A stretch of 30,292 nt of DNA from an uncultured Muribaculaceae bacterium (GCA_910583775.1 CAJTYD010000030.1:1-30292); one strand, 5' to 3'; positions 1-7,808 are shown, numbered from the stretch's first letter. Numbers and translations: made by a program. Notes: generated by a model from the letters alone, not told the origin.

Positions 1-167
1 TCCTGCTCCATCCAGTCCATGGTGGCAGCGCCGTCATGCACCTCGCCGATCTTGTGGGTAAGACCGGTATAGAAGAGAATACGTTCAGAAGTGGTGGTTT
101 TACCGGCATCGATGTGAGCCATGATACCGATGTTGCGGGTATATTTAAGATCGTCGTGTTTTGCCAT
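1..167 (-). CDS. fusA: Elongation factor G, N-terminal fragment (cut by window edge)
   Basis: The first 55 codons are visible, starting at the ATG at 167. EF-G is the GTPase that drives ribosome translocation and, with RRF, recycling. The N-terminus carries the P-loop (G1) AHIDAGKTTT at about residues 17-26, followed by SERILFYTG and the HDGAATMDWM stretch leading into switch I, all characteristic of EF-G rather than EF-Tu. It lies 16 nt downstream of rpsG in the order rpsL-rpsG-fusA, the classical str operon, so it is very likely cotranscribed from the promoter upstream of rpsL. No SD is seen before the start, as usual in Bacteroidota. The rest of the gene is outside the window. Confidence 0.96.
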   Translation of the reverse strand, partial: MAKHDDLKYTRNIGIMAHIDAGKTTTSERILFYTGLTHKIGEVHDGAATMDWMEQ

Positions 168-183
168 TTTTCCTTAAAGCGAA

Positions 184-660
184 TTAAAATCTGAAATGAG
201 CGAACGCGCGGTTAGCCTCAGCCATACGGTGCATATCCTCTTTTCTCTTGTATGCGCCGCCCTGGTCGTTGAAGGCGTCTACGATTTCAGCTGCAAGTTT
301 TTCTGCCATCGTCTTGCCGCCGCGTTTACGCGCGAAGATAATGAGATTCTTCATCGATATCGATTCCTTGCGGTCGGCGCGGATCTCTGTAGGAACCTGG
401 AAGGTTGCGCCTCCGACACGGCGTGATTTGACCTCAACCTGAGGAGTTACGTTCTCAAGCGCTTTTTTCCAGATCTCAAGCGCGCTCTTCTCCTCGTTGG
501 GCATCTTTGACTTCACAGTCTCCAATGCGTTGTAGAAAATTGTAAAGGCGGTATTTTTCTTTCCGTCATACATGAGGTGATTCACGAATTTTGTCACTCT
601 CACTTCCCCGAACACGGGATCGGGAAGGATTACCCTTTTCTTGGGTTTTGCTTTTCTCAT
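184..660 (-). CDS. rpsG: 30S ribosomal protein uS7
   Basis: This 158-residue protein matches uS7, the primary assembly protein of the 30S head, which contacts the 3' major domain of 16S rRNA and the E-site tRNA. Recognisable stretches are MRKAKPKKR, LPDPVFGEVRVTKFVNHLM, NVTPQVEVKSRRVGGATFQVP and the C-terminal HRMAEANRAFAHFRF. The start is set at the ATG at 660, because this gives the usual uS7 N-terminus. The frame stays open upstream to a TTG at 735, adding 25 mostly basic residues, but that is not part of the family. It lies between rpsL (142-nt gap) and fusA (16-nt gap) in the str operon. In other bacteria S7 represses its own operon; no such site is identified here. Confidence 0.96.
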   Translation of the reverse strand: MRKAKPKKRVILPDPVFGEVRVTKFVNHLMYDGKKNTAFTIFYNALETVKSKMPNEEKSALEIWKKALENVTPQVEVKSRRVGGATFQVPTEIRADRKESISMKNLIIFARKRGGKTMAEKLAAEIVDAFNDQGGAYKRKEDMHRMAEANRAFAHFRF

Positions 661-802
661 TGTTGTCTGTTTAATGTTTTTGTTTTTGGCTGCTTTTGCA
701 ATCTTCAACTCGGCTCTCTTGCCGGGTTTACTCAACCTTAGCCATCCAATAAATCAAAAACGATTGGTTTACGATTTGATTGTCTGTAAGCGACAGCTTC
801 TA

Positions 803-1186
803 TTATTTCTTAGCTGCCTTGGGACGCTTCGCTCCGTATTTGGAACGACGCTGCGTACGACCCTGAACTCCTGCTGTATCGAGCGTTCCGCGAACGATGT
901 GATAACGCACGCCCGGAAGATCCTTCACACGGCCGCCTCTCACCATCACGATGGAGTGCTCCTGAAGGTTATGACCCTCTCCGGGGATGTAGCTGTTCAC
1001 TTCCTTGCCGTTCGTGAGGCGCACACGAGCCACTTTTCTCATCGCCGAGTTAGGCTTCTTGGGAGTGGTGGTGTATACACGCACACACACGCCGCGGCGC
1101 TGAGGACAGGAATCCAATGCGGGAGACTTGCTCTTGTCTTTAAGAACACTGCGTCCCTTTCTTACTAATTGCTGAATTGTTGGCAT
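803..1186 (-). CDS. rpsL: 30S ribosomal protein uS12
   Basis: This 127-residue protein is uS12, the decoding-centre protein that monitors codon-anticodon pairing. The conserved blocks are all present: MPTIQQLVRKGR, CPQRRGVCVRVYTTTPKKPNSA, GEGHNLQEHS and GGRVKDLPGVRYHIVRG. The loop TTPKKPNS (lysines about 43-44) and the later VKDLPG loop keep the wild-type residues, so the best-known streptomycin-resistance substitutions are absent. It is the first gene of the str operon, with an untranslated leader of about 140 nt from the predicted promoter at 1333-1364. No SD precedes the ATG. Confidence 0.97.
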   Translation of the reverse strand: MPTIQQLVRKGRSVLKDKSKSPALDSCPQRRGVCVRVYTTTPKKPNSAMRKVARVRLTNGKEVNSYIPGEGHNLQEHSIVMVRGGRVKDLPGVRYHIVRGTLDTAGVQGRTQRRSKYGAKRPKAAKK

Positions 1187-1332
1187 TCTTAGTCTCTTTT
1201 GTTATTTTTATTGGTTTGTTTTCTATTTTTCGACTCTCAGACACATAAGGACCATACGCCAAAATGCAAACTAAGAAATTGACCTGCAATAACTTAGCCG
1301 CACCGGCGATGCCTTTAGCCTTAAAAGCGTTG

Positions 1333-1364
1333 CAAAGTTACTAAAAATTAACGTCTTACGCAAG
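1333..1364 (-). promoter_or_regulatory. Predicted Bacteroidota promoter of rpsL-rpsG-fusA
   Basis: On the minus strand a perfect TAnnTTTG (TAACTTTG, 1340-1333) lies 20 nt downstream of CTTG (1364-1361), close to the -33 TTTG element of the Bacteroidota primary sigma factor. Transcription would begin near 1325, giving a leader of about 140 nt before rpsL. Motif-based inference. Confidence 0.65.
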
Positions 1365-1497
1365 CTTTCTCAAATATTTTTTATCACTTTTTATTATGTG
1401 ATTCCTTTATTTAACACCGGGAAGCCTCCCCGGAGCCACATTTGGCATCTAAAAAGTGTAGTTTTAACACATTATCGCCATATCCGATACGCATATA

Positions 1498-1538
1498 ACA
1501 AAGAACCGCCTCCGTTACAGACGGAAGCGGCACTTTGT
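1498..1538 (-). terminator. Terminator hairpin after the GlmU-like gene
   Basis: A ten-pair stem (1506-1515 with 1521-1530, one G-U pair, five-nt loop) is extended across a two-nt internal loop by ACAAAG/CTTTGT (1498-1503 with 1533-1538). It lies 30 nt beyond the stop codon at 1569. The tract after it on the minus strand is only moderately U-rich, while the plus-strand side has a T-run, so it could work in both directions. Nothing else recognisable lies in the 380-nt gap 1187-1568 apart from the rpsL promoter and leader. Confidence 0.65.
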
Positions 1539-1568
1539 CATTTTTTATATTTTTAACTGTTTTAACAA

Positions 1569-2780
1569 TTATTTAAAACGCGAGGCCGACGCGTAGATAC
1601 GCTCGAAGATATGACGGTCGACATCCGTGAGCACAAGGCCGCGGCGCACCATCACCGTGCCGGCCGTAAGCATGAACTTGTCGATCTGCACGTCGACGAA
1701 TCCCCCCTCGGGAGAACCGTTGCTGAAACTCGGGATGAACGGACGAGGAAACCCGGTCCCGTGAAGATTCACTCCCACCCCGACAACGGTAGCTGTGTTG
1801 AACGTGGTGTTGATACCGGCCTTCGAATGGTCGCCCATTATCAGGCCGCAGAACTGCAGGTCGGTACGCATGAACGACTTGAGGGCGTAATTCCATATCC
1901 GTATCTTGCTGTAGTCGTTCTTAAGATTCGAAGAGTTGGCACCCGCTCCGATGTTGCACCATTCTCCAAGCACGGCGTTGCCCAGATAACCGTCATGAGC
2001 CTTGTTGCTGTAACCGAAGACAACGCTGTTGTCGACCTCGCCTCCGATCTTGCAGAAGGGTCCGAATGTGGTGCCCCCATAGATCCTCGCTCCCATTCTT
2101 ATGAACGAATGCTCGCACAGAGCGAGAGGTCCGCGCAGACACGCTCCTTCCATGACAGTGGCGTCTTTCCCAATATAGATGGGGCCGTCCTTGACATTGA
2201 GCACGGCGCATTCAACCGACGCCCCATCCTCGATATATACCGACGGCAGCCCGTCGGGAGTCGTCTCAGGGCCGATCACCGTCACTGTGGAATCCGGGCG
2301 CCGCCCCGCGCCCGGTCTGACAAGCCTCCGGTAATCTTCGGCGATAGCCTCCGGGTTCTTCAGAAATATGTCGAATACATACTTTATTCGTCTCACGTCC
2401 GACCCCATATTTGCCGCGACATCATCCTTGCGCACGCGCAATTCCGAGAGGCTGCCGCGCCAGGCCACAAGGCCGTAAGTGTCGGCGAGATATTCACCGG
2501 CGCTTAGCGACTTCACGCTTTCAGCTATCTCCCCGTCGGCGATGACGTCGCCGGAAATGAAAAGCGCTTCTTCATCCTCATCGACGCGGATCGGGAATTT
2601 CTCTCCTAAATATCCTTCCGTAAGGAATGAATATTCTCCGGGAATATAATATTCCCATTTCTCCCGAAGAGTGACGATACCGACACGGAAATTCGCCACA
2701 GGCCTCGTATACGACAGGGGAAGAAGATTCTCATAACTCTTATGGGAATCGAAAAGCACCACTTTCTGTTTCTGCTCCAT
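1569..2780 (-). CDS. GlmU-like sugar nucleotidyltransferase / left-handed beta-helix acyltransferase
   Basis: 403 residues from the ATG at 2780; a TTG nine codons earlier overlaps the upstream stop and is less likely. The N-terminus has VVLFDSHKSYENLLPLSYTRPVANFRVGI, the signature of the Bacteroidota 'alternative GlmU' family (TIGR03991 type), whose members are proposed to make UDP-GlcNAc from GlcN-1-P. From about residue 190 imperfect hexapeptide repeats (for example IYIGKDATVMEGACLRGP, AVLGEWCNIGAGANSSN) indicate a left-handed beta-helix acyltransferase fold. The canonical GlmU pyrophosphorylase N-terminus is absent, as expected for this family. It follows the gamma-carbonic-anhydrase-like gene by 23 nt and ends at a hairpin terminator, so the two are probably cotranscribed. 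The substrate is inferred from the family only. Confidence 0.85.
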   Translation of the reverse strand: MEQKQKVVLFDSHKSYENLLPLSYTRPVANFRVGIVTLREKWEYYIPGEYSFLTEGYLGEKFPIRVDEDEEALFISGDVIADGEIAESVKSLSAGEYLADTYGLVAWRGSLSELRVRKDDVAANMGSDVRRIKYVFDIFLKNPEAIAEDYRRLVRPGAGRRPDSTVTVIGPETTPDGLPSVYIEDGASVECAVLNVKDGPIYIGKDATVMEGACLRGPLALCEHSFIRMGARIYGGTTFGPFCKIGGEVDNSVVFGYSNKAHDGYLGNAVLGEWCNIGAGANSSNLKNDYSKIRIWNYALKSFMRTDLQFCGLIMGDHSKAGINTTFNTATVVGVGVNLHGTGFPRPFIPSFSNGSPEGGFVDVQIDKFMLTAGTVMVRRGLVLTDVDRHIFERIYASASRFK

Positions 2781-2803
2781 AACAATCTTTTTTACCGGGC
2801 GCC

Positions 2804-3364
2804 TCAAAGCACATCTGAGGAAGGATCCTCGGAAAGTGTCCGGTCCACCTCGTTTTCATACCATTTGGAATACATCAGATAATTGCGGGCAATCTTGACG
2901 TTCATCTCCTTTGCCTTCTCAGGCTCGACCATCTTAACGAATTTTGCAGGAGCTCCGGCCCACATCTCATGGGGGCCGATCTTCGTGCGGCTGAGCACCA
3001 CCGAGCCAGCAGCCACCAGAGCGCCTTCGCCGACTTCCGCATCATCCATGACGATGGCTCCCATTCCTATGAGGGCATAGTCATGAATCTTCGCACCATG
3101 GATAACCACGTTATGGCCTATCGAGACGTCGTTTCCGATCTCGATGGTCGACTTCTGGTAGAGCGTGTGGAGCACGCTGCCGTCCTGGATGTTTACGCGG
3201 TCGCCGACACGGATGGAGTTTACGTCGCCGCGAAGCGTTGTGTTGAACCAGACGCTGCATTCGTCGCCGAGAACCACATCGCCCACGATGGCGGCATTCG
3301 GAGCCAGGAAGCAGTCCTTCCCTATCTTGGGGGTGAATCCCCTAACCGACATAATTAATGCCAT
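2804..3364 (-). CDS. Gamma-carbonic anhydrase-like hexapeptide-repeat protein
   Basis: 186 residues from the ATG at 3364, chosen because family members typically begin MALI-SVRGFTP; an in-frame ATG at 3391 would add nine residues. The whole protein is a left-handed beta-helix of hexapeptide repeats ending in a C-terminal helix. Three histidines match the metal ligands of gamma-carbonic anhydrases: His66 in SVLHTLYQ and His84 and His89 in SIGHNVVIHG. Many relatives (YrdA, PaaY type) keep these ligands but have no proven carbonic anhydrase activity, so the reaction is uncertain. It lies 23 nt upstream of the GlmU-like gene and starts just beyond a perfect 12-bp hairpin separating it from the aminopeptidase gene. 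Confidence 0.87.
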   Translation of the reverse strand: MALIMSVRGFTPKIGKDCFLAPNAAIVGDVVLGDECSVWFNTTLRGDVNSIRVGDRVNIQDGSVLHTLYQKSTIEIGNDVSIGHNVVIHGAKIHDYALIGMGAIVMDDAEVGEGALVAAGSVVLSRTKIGPHEMWAGAPAKFVKMVEPEKAKEMNVKIARNYLMYSKWYENEVDRTLSEDPSSDVL

Positions 3365-3392
3365 ATCAGATATATTTTTATTCTTAAACATT

Positions 3393-3435
3393 GAGGCTGT
3401 CTGAACCGATTTTCGTAAACCGCTCAGACAGCCTC
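3393..3435 (-). terminator. Perfect 12-bp hairpin between pepP-like gene and gamma-CA gene
   Basis: GAGGCTGTCTGA (3393-3404) pairs perfectly with TCAGACAGCCTC (3424-3435) around a 19-nt loop. It starts 12 nt after the aminopeptidase stop codon and ends 29 nt before the chosen start of the next gene. The following minus-strand tract is A/T-rich but has no clean U-run. It may be a weak terminator, or an intercistronic processing or stability hairpin. Confidence 0.55.
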
Positions 3436-3446
3436 GCTATATGAAA

Positions 3447-5246
3447 TTAAAAATTATAAACAGGAGCACATTTCTTTTCGAGCCATTTCACTTCCTCGGG
3501 AGCGAGCAGCGGCGAGAGGCGCGCGAACACCTTGGCGTGGTATTCGTTGAGCCAGTCGAGTTCCTCGTCGGTCATTATGCTGTAATCGATAAGGTCGGTG
3601 TCGATCGGGAAGAGAGTCATGGTCTCGAAATGGTAGAACTCGCCGAATTCGGTTGTCTTCCAGGTCTCGCAGACGATAAGGTTCTCCGTCCGGATACCGT
3701 ATTTGCCTTCGAGATAGAGTCCGGGCTCGTTGCTGGTGATCATGCCGGGCTCGAGAGGCGCCGGCACGTCATTGAGACGGATTGCCTGCGGGCCTTCGTG
3801 GCAGTTGATGAAGAAACCGACGCCGTGACCCGTGCCGTGATAATAGGCCTTTCCCTCGGCCCAGAGGAACTGGCGGGCGAGCACGTCAAGCTGCGTTCCG
3901 CGGGTTCCCTTCGGGAAGATGGCGCGCGACAGGGCGATGTTTCCCTTGAGCACGAGACTGAAGTCATGCTTCATCTCCTTAGTCGGGGTTCCGAGGGCGA
4001 CCGTGCGGGTGATATCTGTGGTTCCGTATATATACTGGCCGCCGGAGTCTACAAGAAGCAGACCGTCGCCGACAATCGGCACATCGGATTCCTCGGTAGG
4101 CTCATAATGCACGATGGCGCCGTGGGCGTTCCAGCCGAGAATCGGGGCAAAGCTCTCGTCGACGCAGCTGGGATCCGAGAGACGGATCTCGCGGATAAGG
4201 CGGGCGAGACTCATCTCGGTGAGTTTGCCTGTGGGATATTCCTTCTCGACCGCCATGAAGAAACGCGTCAGCGCCACGCCATCCTTCTCCATCGCTGTCT
4301 CGAGATGCGAGATCATCGTGTCGTTCTTCACACTCTTGAGCTTGGCAAGGGCATCGCCGCCGAAAACGGGGGTGCAGCCGACATGGTCGTATATTCCGCG
4401 ACAGGTCTTGACGGGGTCCAGGAGAAGGCGGCTCTCCTTGGGGAGTTTGCCTACAAAGTCGGTAACCGATTCATACGGTCTGACCTCGAAATTATATTTC
4501 GCGAGGTGGGCCTCCACTTCATCGGTGAGCTTCTCCTTATCTACAAAGAGGATCCTGCTCCCCTTCTCGTCAAGATAGAGGAAAGCGACAAAAATAGGCG
4601 AGAAAGCGATATCGCCGGCCGTACGGAGGTTAGTCACCCATGCGATGTCGTCAAGCGCCGAAAGGAGCACGGCGTTTGCGAGCTCCGATTTAACGGCGGT
4701 CATCACTCTTTCCACCTTGCTTTCCACAGTTTCGCCCACTATCTCCTCGTCATGGACGAAGAGTTTGTTCTTGGGACGTTCGGGACGCTCCTTATATATA
4801 TAATCGAAAAGCGGGAAGTTGACGTCGAGCTTGATGCCGTTGTCGGTGAGCTCCTGCTCGAGACGCTGGCACCATGCGATGGAGAAGGTCATCCCGTCGA
4901 TGCCAACGGTCTTTCCGGAGGCTACGTTTTCGGCCACCCAGTCGATCAGGCTGACAGCCTCCGGCCCATCCTCCTTCATCATCTTGAAGCCGGTACCGGC
5001 GAGCTGGTCTTCTGCCTGAATGAAATACCTTGAGTCGGTCCAGCAATAAGCGGCATCGGGGAGCACGACGGCGGTGCCGTTGGTGCCGTTGACCGATTCA
5101 AAACCGGTTAGCCATTCCCTTCCGCGCCAATGAGCGGGGGGCAATTCACTCTGATGCGGATCCGTGCCGGATATTATCGCGCAATCAATCCCTTTCTGTT
5201 TCATCACCTCTCTGAGCGATGAAAGATATTCCATATTCTTTTTCAT
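3447..5246 (-). CDS. pepP: Xaa-Pro aminopeptidase (M24B, aminopeptidase P family)
   Basis: 599 residues, the length of the long aminopeptidase P form. These enzymes remove an N-terminal residue that precedes proline using a dinuclear metal centre. Two creatinase-like N-terminal domains (about 1-310) precede a pita-bread catalytic domain (about 315-540). All five metal ligands are visible: Asp400 (LLVDSGGQY), Asp411 (TTDITRT), His474 (GTGHGVGFF), Glu507 (SNEPGLY) and Glu521 (IRTENLIV). A C-terminal segment of about 60 residues follows. There is no signal peptide, so it is probably cytoplasmic. It is flanked by strong hairpins on both sides (5268-5300 upstream, 3393-3435 downstream), suggesting it is expressed as its own unit or insulated within a longer transcript. 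A 530-codon antisense frame overlaps it but shows no protein-like features. Confidence 0.93.
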   Translation of the reverse strand: MKKNMEYLSSLREVMKQKGIDCAIISGTDPHQSELPPAHWRGREWLTGFESVNGTNGTAVVLPDAAYCWTDSRYFIQAEDQLAGTGFKMMKEDGPEAVSLIDWVAENVASGKTVGIDGMTFSIAWCQRLEQELTDNGIKLDVNFPLFDYIYKERPERPKNKLFVHDEEIVGETVESKVERVMTAVKSELANAVLLSALDDIAWVTNLRTAGDIAFSPIFVAFLYLDEKGSRILFVDKEKLTDEVEAHLAKYNFEVRPYESVTDFVGKLPKESRLLLDPVKTCRGIYDHVGCTPVFGGDALAKLKSVKNDTMISHLETAMEKDGVALTRFFMAVEKEYPTGKLTEMSLARLIREIRLSDPSCVDESFAPILGWNAHGAIVHYEPTEESDVPIVGDGLLLVDSGGQYIYGTTDITRTVALGTPTKEMKHDFSLVLKGNIALSRAIFPKGTRGTQLDVLARQFLWAEGKAYYHGTGHGVGFFINCHEGPQAIRLNDVPAPLEPGMITSNEPGLYLEGKYGIRTENLIVCETWKTTEFGEFYHFETMTLFPIDTDLIDYSIMTDEELDWLNEYHAKVFARLSPLLAPEEVKWLEKKCAPVYNF

Positions 5247-5267
5247 AATATAAAGGTATTAGAGCTT

Positions 5268-5300
5268 AGAGTGTGTTTGAATTTAAACCAAACACACTCT
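5268..5300 (-). other. Perfect 12-bp inverted repeat upstream of pepP
   Basis: AGAGTGTGTTTG (5268-5279) and CAAACACACTCT (5289-5300) pair perfectly around a nine-nt A/T loop. The hairpin ends 21 nt before the pepP start and begins 114 nt after the kup stop. No U-run follows on the minus strand, so a simple intrinsic terminator is uncertain; an intercistronic RNA hairpin or an operator are alternatives. Confidence 0.55.
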
Positions 5301-5330
5301 TAGGCCGATCGGAAACACCGCGTCAGCCCC

Positions 5331-5364
5331 ATGCATCTCCGAAGGGGCCCCTCCGGGAATGCAT
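5331..5364 (-). other. GC-rich palindrome downstream of kup
   Basis: ATGCAT at each end (5331-5336, 5359-5364) encloses a near-palindrome centred on GGGGCCCC (5344-5351). Two of the non-Watson-Crick positions become G-U wobbles when read on the minus strand, so the structure fits better as RNA copied in the kup direction. It lies 50 nt after the kup stop. No T-run follows. Role unknown; possibly part of a kup terminator region. Confidence 0.4.
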
Positions 5365-5414
5365 TCGACCGTAAAGTTATAAATTTTAGCTGTAAGTTCA
5401 AATTTTATTGCGCC

Positions 5415-7382
5415 TCAATCGCCGGAAGGAGTTATTCTGCGCCTTGGAGAGGTGTTGATTATCAAAGGAACATATTCAAGCGTCACCGTACTGGTCTCGA
5501 GGCCGTAGGCAGCCTTGTCGCTCTGACAGATACGGGAGAGCCGCCCGTGTATCTTCATCATCGACCTTTCAAGTTTGCGGCAGTTGCTTGAAGTGGAGAA
5601 AAGACGATGGATGATCACGAAACGGAAATCCCCGGGGATGCCATGCTTTCTCAAAGACGGATAAGTGCTTGTAAGATCAAGCCTGCCGTCGGCAGAGAGA
5701 TCCTCTACAATCTGACGCAGATAAAGCGTGACAGTAGGATCCACCCTGAACCCTATACGCATATTGATCACATAGACCGTCTGGGGAACAACTATTTTAA
5801 CCGAATATTCGAGCGCATCGGGAGCATCGACCGGCTCCACATGCACAAACCAATAGTGGTCGGCGCGCTTGGGGTGCTTGTTTATGATGGAATACATCAG
5901 CTTTGTCTCGATCATGTCGGGATCTCTCGAACGGCTCAGATATACGAGATTCGACGCATACTTAGGGATGGAGGTATCTTCTTTTATCCCCTTCACCACT
6001 GGAAGATAATCTTCAAGCGGCCTGAACTCCACAAATCTCGCCTTCATCAGCGACGCGTTCCTCCATATCACCATCACCGCCAGCACACCTCCGGCAATCA
6101 GCAGGCTGTACCATCCGCCATGCATGAACTTGAAGGCATTAGCCACAAAAAAGATCGTTTCAAGCAGCCCGAAACCAGCGATAAACAACACGCACCATAC
6201 CCGGGAGACGTTTCTCGAACGCATCCAGAAAGCAAGCAATATCGTGGTCATGATCATCGTTATGGTTATTGCGAGTCCGTAGGCAGCTTCCATACGCGAA
6301 GAATCCCTGAATATCAAGACCGTTAGAAGACACCCGGCAAGCAAAGCCCAGTTCACCGCCGGAATATAAAGCTGTCCTTTTTCCACGCTGGGATATTTTA
6401 TTCTCATCCTCGGCCAGAAATCCAGTCCCATCGCCTCCGAGAAAATCGTAAAAGACCCGCTCAGCAACGCCTGGCTCGCAATGATTGCCGCTCCGGTCGA
6501 CATCAGTACCGCCAGCCATATCATGGAAGAGGGCAACACCGCGTAGAAAGGGTTTCTTCCGTCAAGGCCTCCCTGATTTGCAAGCAGCCACGCTCCCTGT
6601 CCGAGATAGGTAAGAATAAGCATTATCTTGACAAACAGCCAGCTGACACTTATGTTCCTACGCCCACAATGGCCAAGATCGGAATAAAGCGCCTCGGCGC
6701 CGGTGGTGCAAAGGAAGACCGCGCCCAAGATAAGAAACCATCCGGGATAATGCGTCAACAGCATTACCGCATACCAAGGATTGAAAGCCTTCAGAATCGA
6801 GGGAAACAGAGGGATATTCAACGCTCCGACCACCCCGAGCGCAAGATACCACAGAAGCATGAACGGTCCGAAACAACGGCCTATCCGGTGAGTTCCCGCC
6901 TGCTGCATTATAAAGACAAGGAGGATTATGACCACCACAATAGGAAGGACCGGGATATCGGGAGAAATCATCCGCAGGCCCTCCACAGCAGAAGTGACGG
7001 TTATCGCCGGAGTTATGACGCCGTCGGCGATAAGCGCTGCCGCCCCGACAGCACACCCGATATAAATCCATCTGTGTTTTCCACCACGCAAAAGAGCGTA
7101 GAGAGCCATGATTCCGCCCTCACCCCTGTTATCGGCATGAAGGGCTATCAGGACATATTTGACGGTGGTCTGCAAAGTGAGAGTCCATATCACGCAAGAC
7201 ACGGCTCCCAGGATGTAATCGGCATCATAGGCGGGATTGACGCCGGCTATGGCCTTCATCACATAAAGAGGAGAGGTTCCTATATCGCCGAACACGATGC
7301 CGAGCGACACAAGAATCCCGGCCATGGTCATACGACGGAGGGCAGACTGTCTTCTCGAATTAATGTGTAATGAATCTGTCAT
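5415..7382 (-). CDS. kup: Kup-family potassium uptake protein
   Basis: This 655-residue protein belongs to the KUP/HAK/KT family of proton-coupled potassium importers in the inner membrane. The diagnostic GDIGTSPLY is at residues 32-40 in the first membrane segment, and NRGEGGIMALYALL, ADGVITPAITVTSAVEGL, TGAEALYSDLGHCGR and ASQALLSGSFTIFSEAM follow in family order. About twelve hydrophobic segments fill residues 20-445; the rest is the cytoplasmic C-terminal domain. The start ATG at 7382 gives the usual short cytoplasmic N-terminus. It is the first minus-strand gene leaving the divergent region. Its leader contains a long inverted repeat (7433-7488) that could regulate it. I found no convincing minus-strand TAnnTTTG promoter. 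Confidence 0.95.
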   Translation of the reverse strand: MTDSLHINSRRQSALRRMTMAGILVSLGIVFGDIGTSPLYVMKAIAGVNPAYDADYILGAVSCVIWTLTLQTTVKYVLIALHADNRGEGGIMALYALLRGGKHRWIYIGCAVGAAALIADGVITPAITVTSAVEGLRMISPDIPVLPIVVVIILLVFIMQQAGTHRIGRCFGPFMLLWYLALGVVGALNIPLFPSILKAFNPWYAVMLLTHYPGWFLILGAVFLCTTGAEALYSDLGHCGRRNISVSWLFVKIMLILTYLGQGAWLLANQGGLDGRNPFYAVLPSSMIWLAVLMSTGAAIIASQALLSGSFTIFSEAMGLDFWPRMRIKYPSVEKGQLYIPAVNWALLAGCLLTVLIFRDSSRMEAAYGLAITITMIMTTILLAFWMRSRNVSRVWCVLFIAGFGLLETIFFVANAFKFMHGGWYSLLIAGGVLAVMVIWRNASLMKARFVEFRPLEDYLPVVKGIKEDTSIPKYASNLVYLSRSRDPDMIETKLMYSIINKHPKRADHYWFVHVEPVDAPDALEYSVKIVVPQTVYVINMRIGFRVDPTVTLYLRQIVEDLSADGRLDLTSTYPSLRKHGIPGDFRFVIIHRLFSTSSNCRKLERSMMKIHGRLSRICQSDKAAYGLETSTVTLEYVPLIINTSPRRRITPSGD

Positions 7383-7432
7383 AAGGTCTGTCTGAATGTG
7401 GAATCAGTAACTTTTCATGAAATAAACACGCC

Positions 7433-7488
7433 CGAGGGGTCTTTGGTTGCCGCAGTGGAGCATGGCGCAATCAGAACAAAGACCCCCG
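7433..7488 (-). promoter_or_regulatory. Long inverted repeat in the kup upstream region
   Basis: GGGGTCTTTG (7436-7445) pairs perfectly with CAAAGACCCC (7477-7486). The stem continues outward by two pairs past a bulged A, and inward by a short GTTGCC/GGCGCAA helix closing a loop of about 12 nt. It lies 50-105 nt upstream of kup and would be in its 5' leader. It matches no riboswitch class I recognise. It could also be a DNA palindrome or a terminator. An untranslated A/T-rich stretch separates it from the sRNA promoter at 7588. Confidence 0.5.
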
Positions 7489-7587
7489 AAAATATGCCGT
7501 CCGGTGGGGGATTATTCAAAAAAATGGGTATAAATTCGATATTTTTTGGCATTTTTGGTGTATTTTTAACATTTTTAGAAATAAAAG

Positions 7588-7620
7588 TTTGAATTATTTA
7601 GAAAAATTTATTTAACTTTG
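7588..7620 (+). promoter_or_regulatory. Bacteroidota promoter of the small RNA
   Basis: TTTG (7588-7591) and TAACTTTG (7613-7620) are separated by 21 nt and match the -33 and -7 elements of Bacteroidota housekeeping promoters. Transcription is expected from about 7627, directly into the structured non-coding stretch. Confidence 0.75.
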
Positions 7621-7626
7621 CACCAT

Positions 7627-7808
7627 AATTCGCCGGGTAAGTCCGGCAAAAGATAAAGATGGCAAGTCAAAAATCTTTTAAGTAATAGTGATATAAAATT
7701 GTAAGTTAGTGGTTGAGTAAGATTGCAGTTTGGCCTGTGAAGGTCGACAGGTCTAAAAAATCACAAGACGGCAGGTGATTGTGAAATTACCTGCCGCCAT
7801 TGTTTTTA
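7627..7808 (+). ncRNA. Putative small non-coding RNA upstream of rpsU, family unassigned
   Basis: A promoter and an intrinsic terminator delimit a transcript of about 180 nt with no protein-coding capacity beyond an eight-codon frame (ATG at 7659, MASQKSFK). Visible local helices are GCCGG/CCGGC (7632-7636 with 7643-7647), AAAAGAT/ATCTTTT (7648-7654 with 7673-7679) and GGCCTGT/ACAGGTC (7732-7738 with 7747-7753), followed by the terminator hairpin. The ends do not pair with each other as in 6S RNA, and the SRP, tmRNA and RNase P signatures are absent. It may belong to a known Bacteroidales-specific family such as Bacteroidales-1, which is described with this promoter and terminator layout, or it may be an attenuated long leader of rpsU. 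The boundaries are inferred. Confidence 0.6.
7769..7808 (+). terminator. Intrinsic terminator of the small RNA
   Basis: CGGCAGGTGATT (7769-7780) pairs with AATTACCTGCCG (7785-7796) over 12 positions with one G-U pair and a GTGA tetraloop. CCATTGTTTTTAT follows. This is the clearest Rho-independent terminator in the window. Confidence 0.85.

Noticed and set aside
661..735. 25-residue basic N-terminal extension of uS7 from a TTG
   Set aside because: The frame is open, but uS7 normally starts at MRKAKPKKR and the extension has only a TTG start.
3441..5033. 530-codon open frame antisense to the aminopeptidase gene
   Set aside because: It mirrors the codon pattern of pepP, has no known domain, and the sense protein has all five metal ligands.
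7627..7808. 6S, SRP, tmRNA or RNase P RNA
   Set aside because: The length is roughly possible for 6S, but the 5' and 3' ends do not pair; the sequence hallmarks of the other three are absent.
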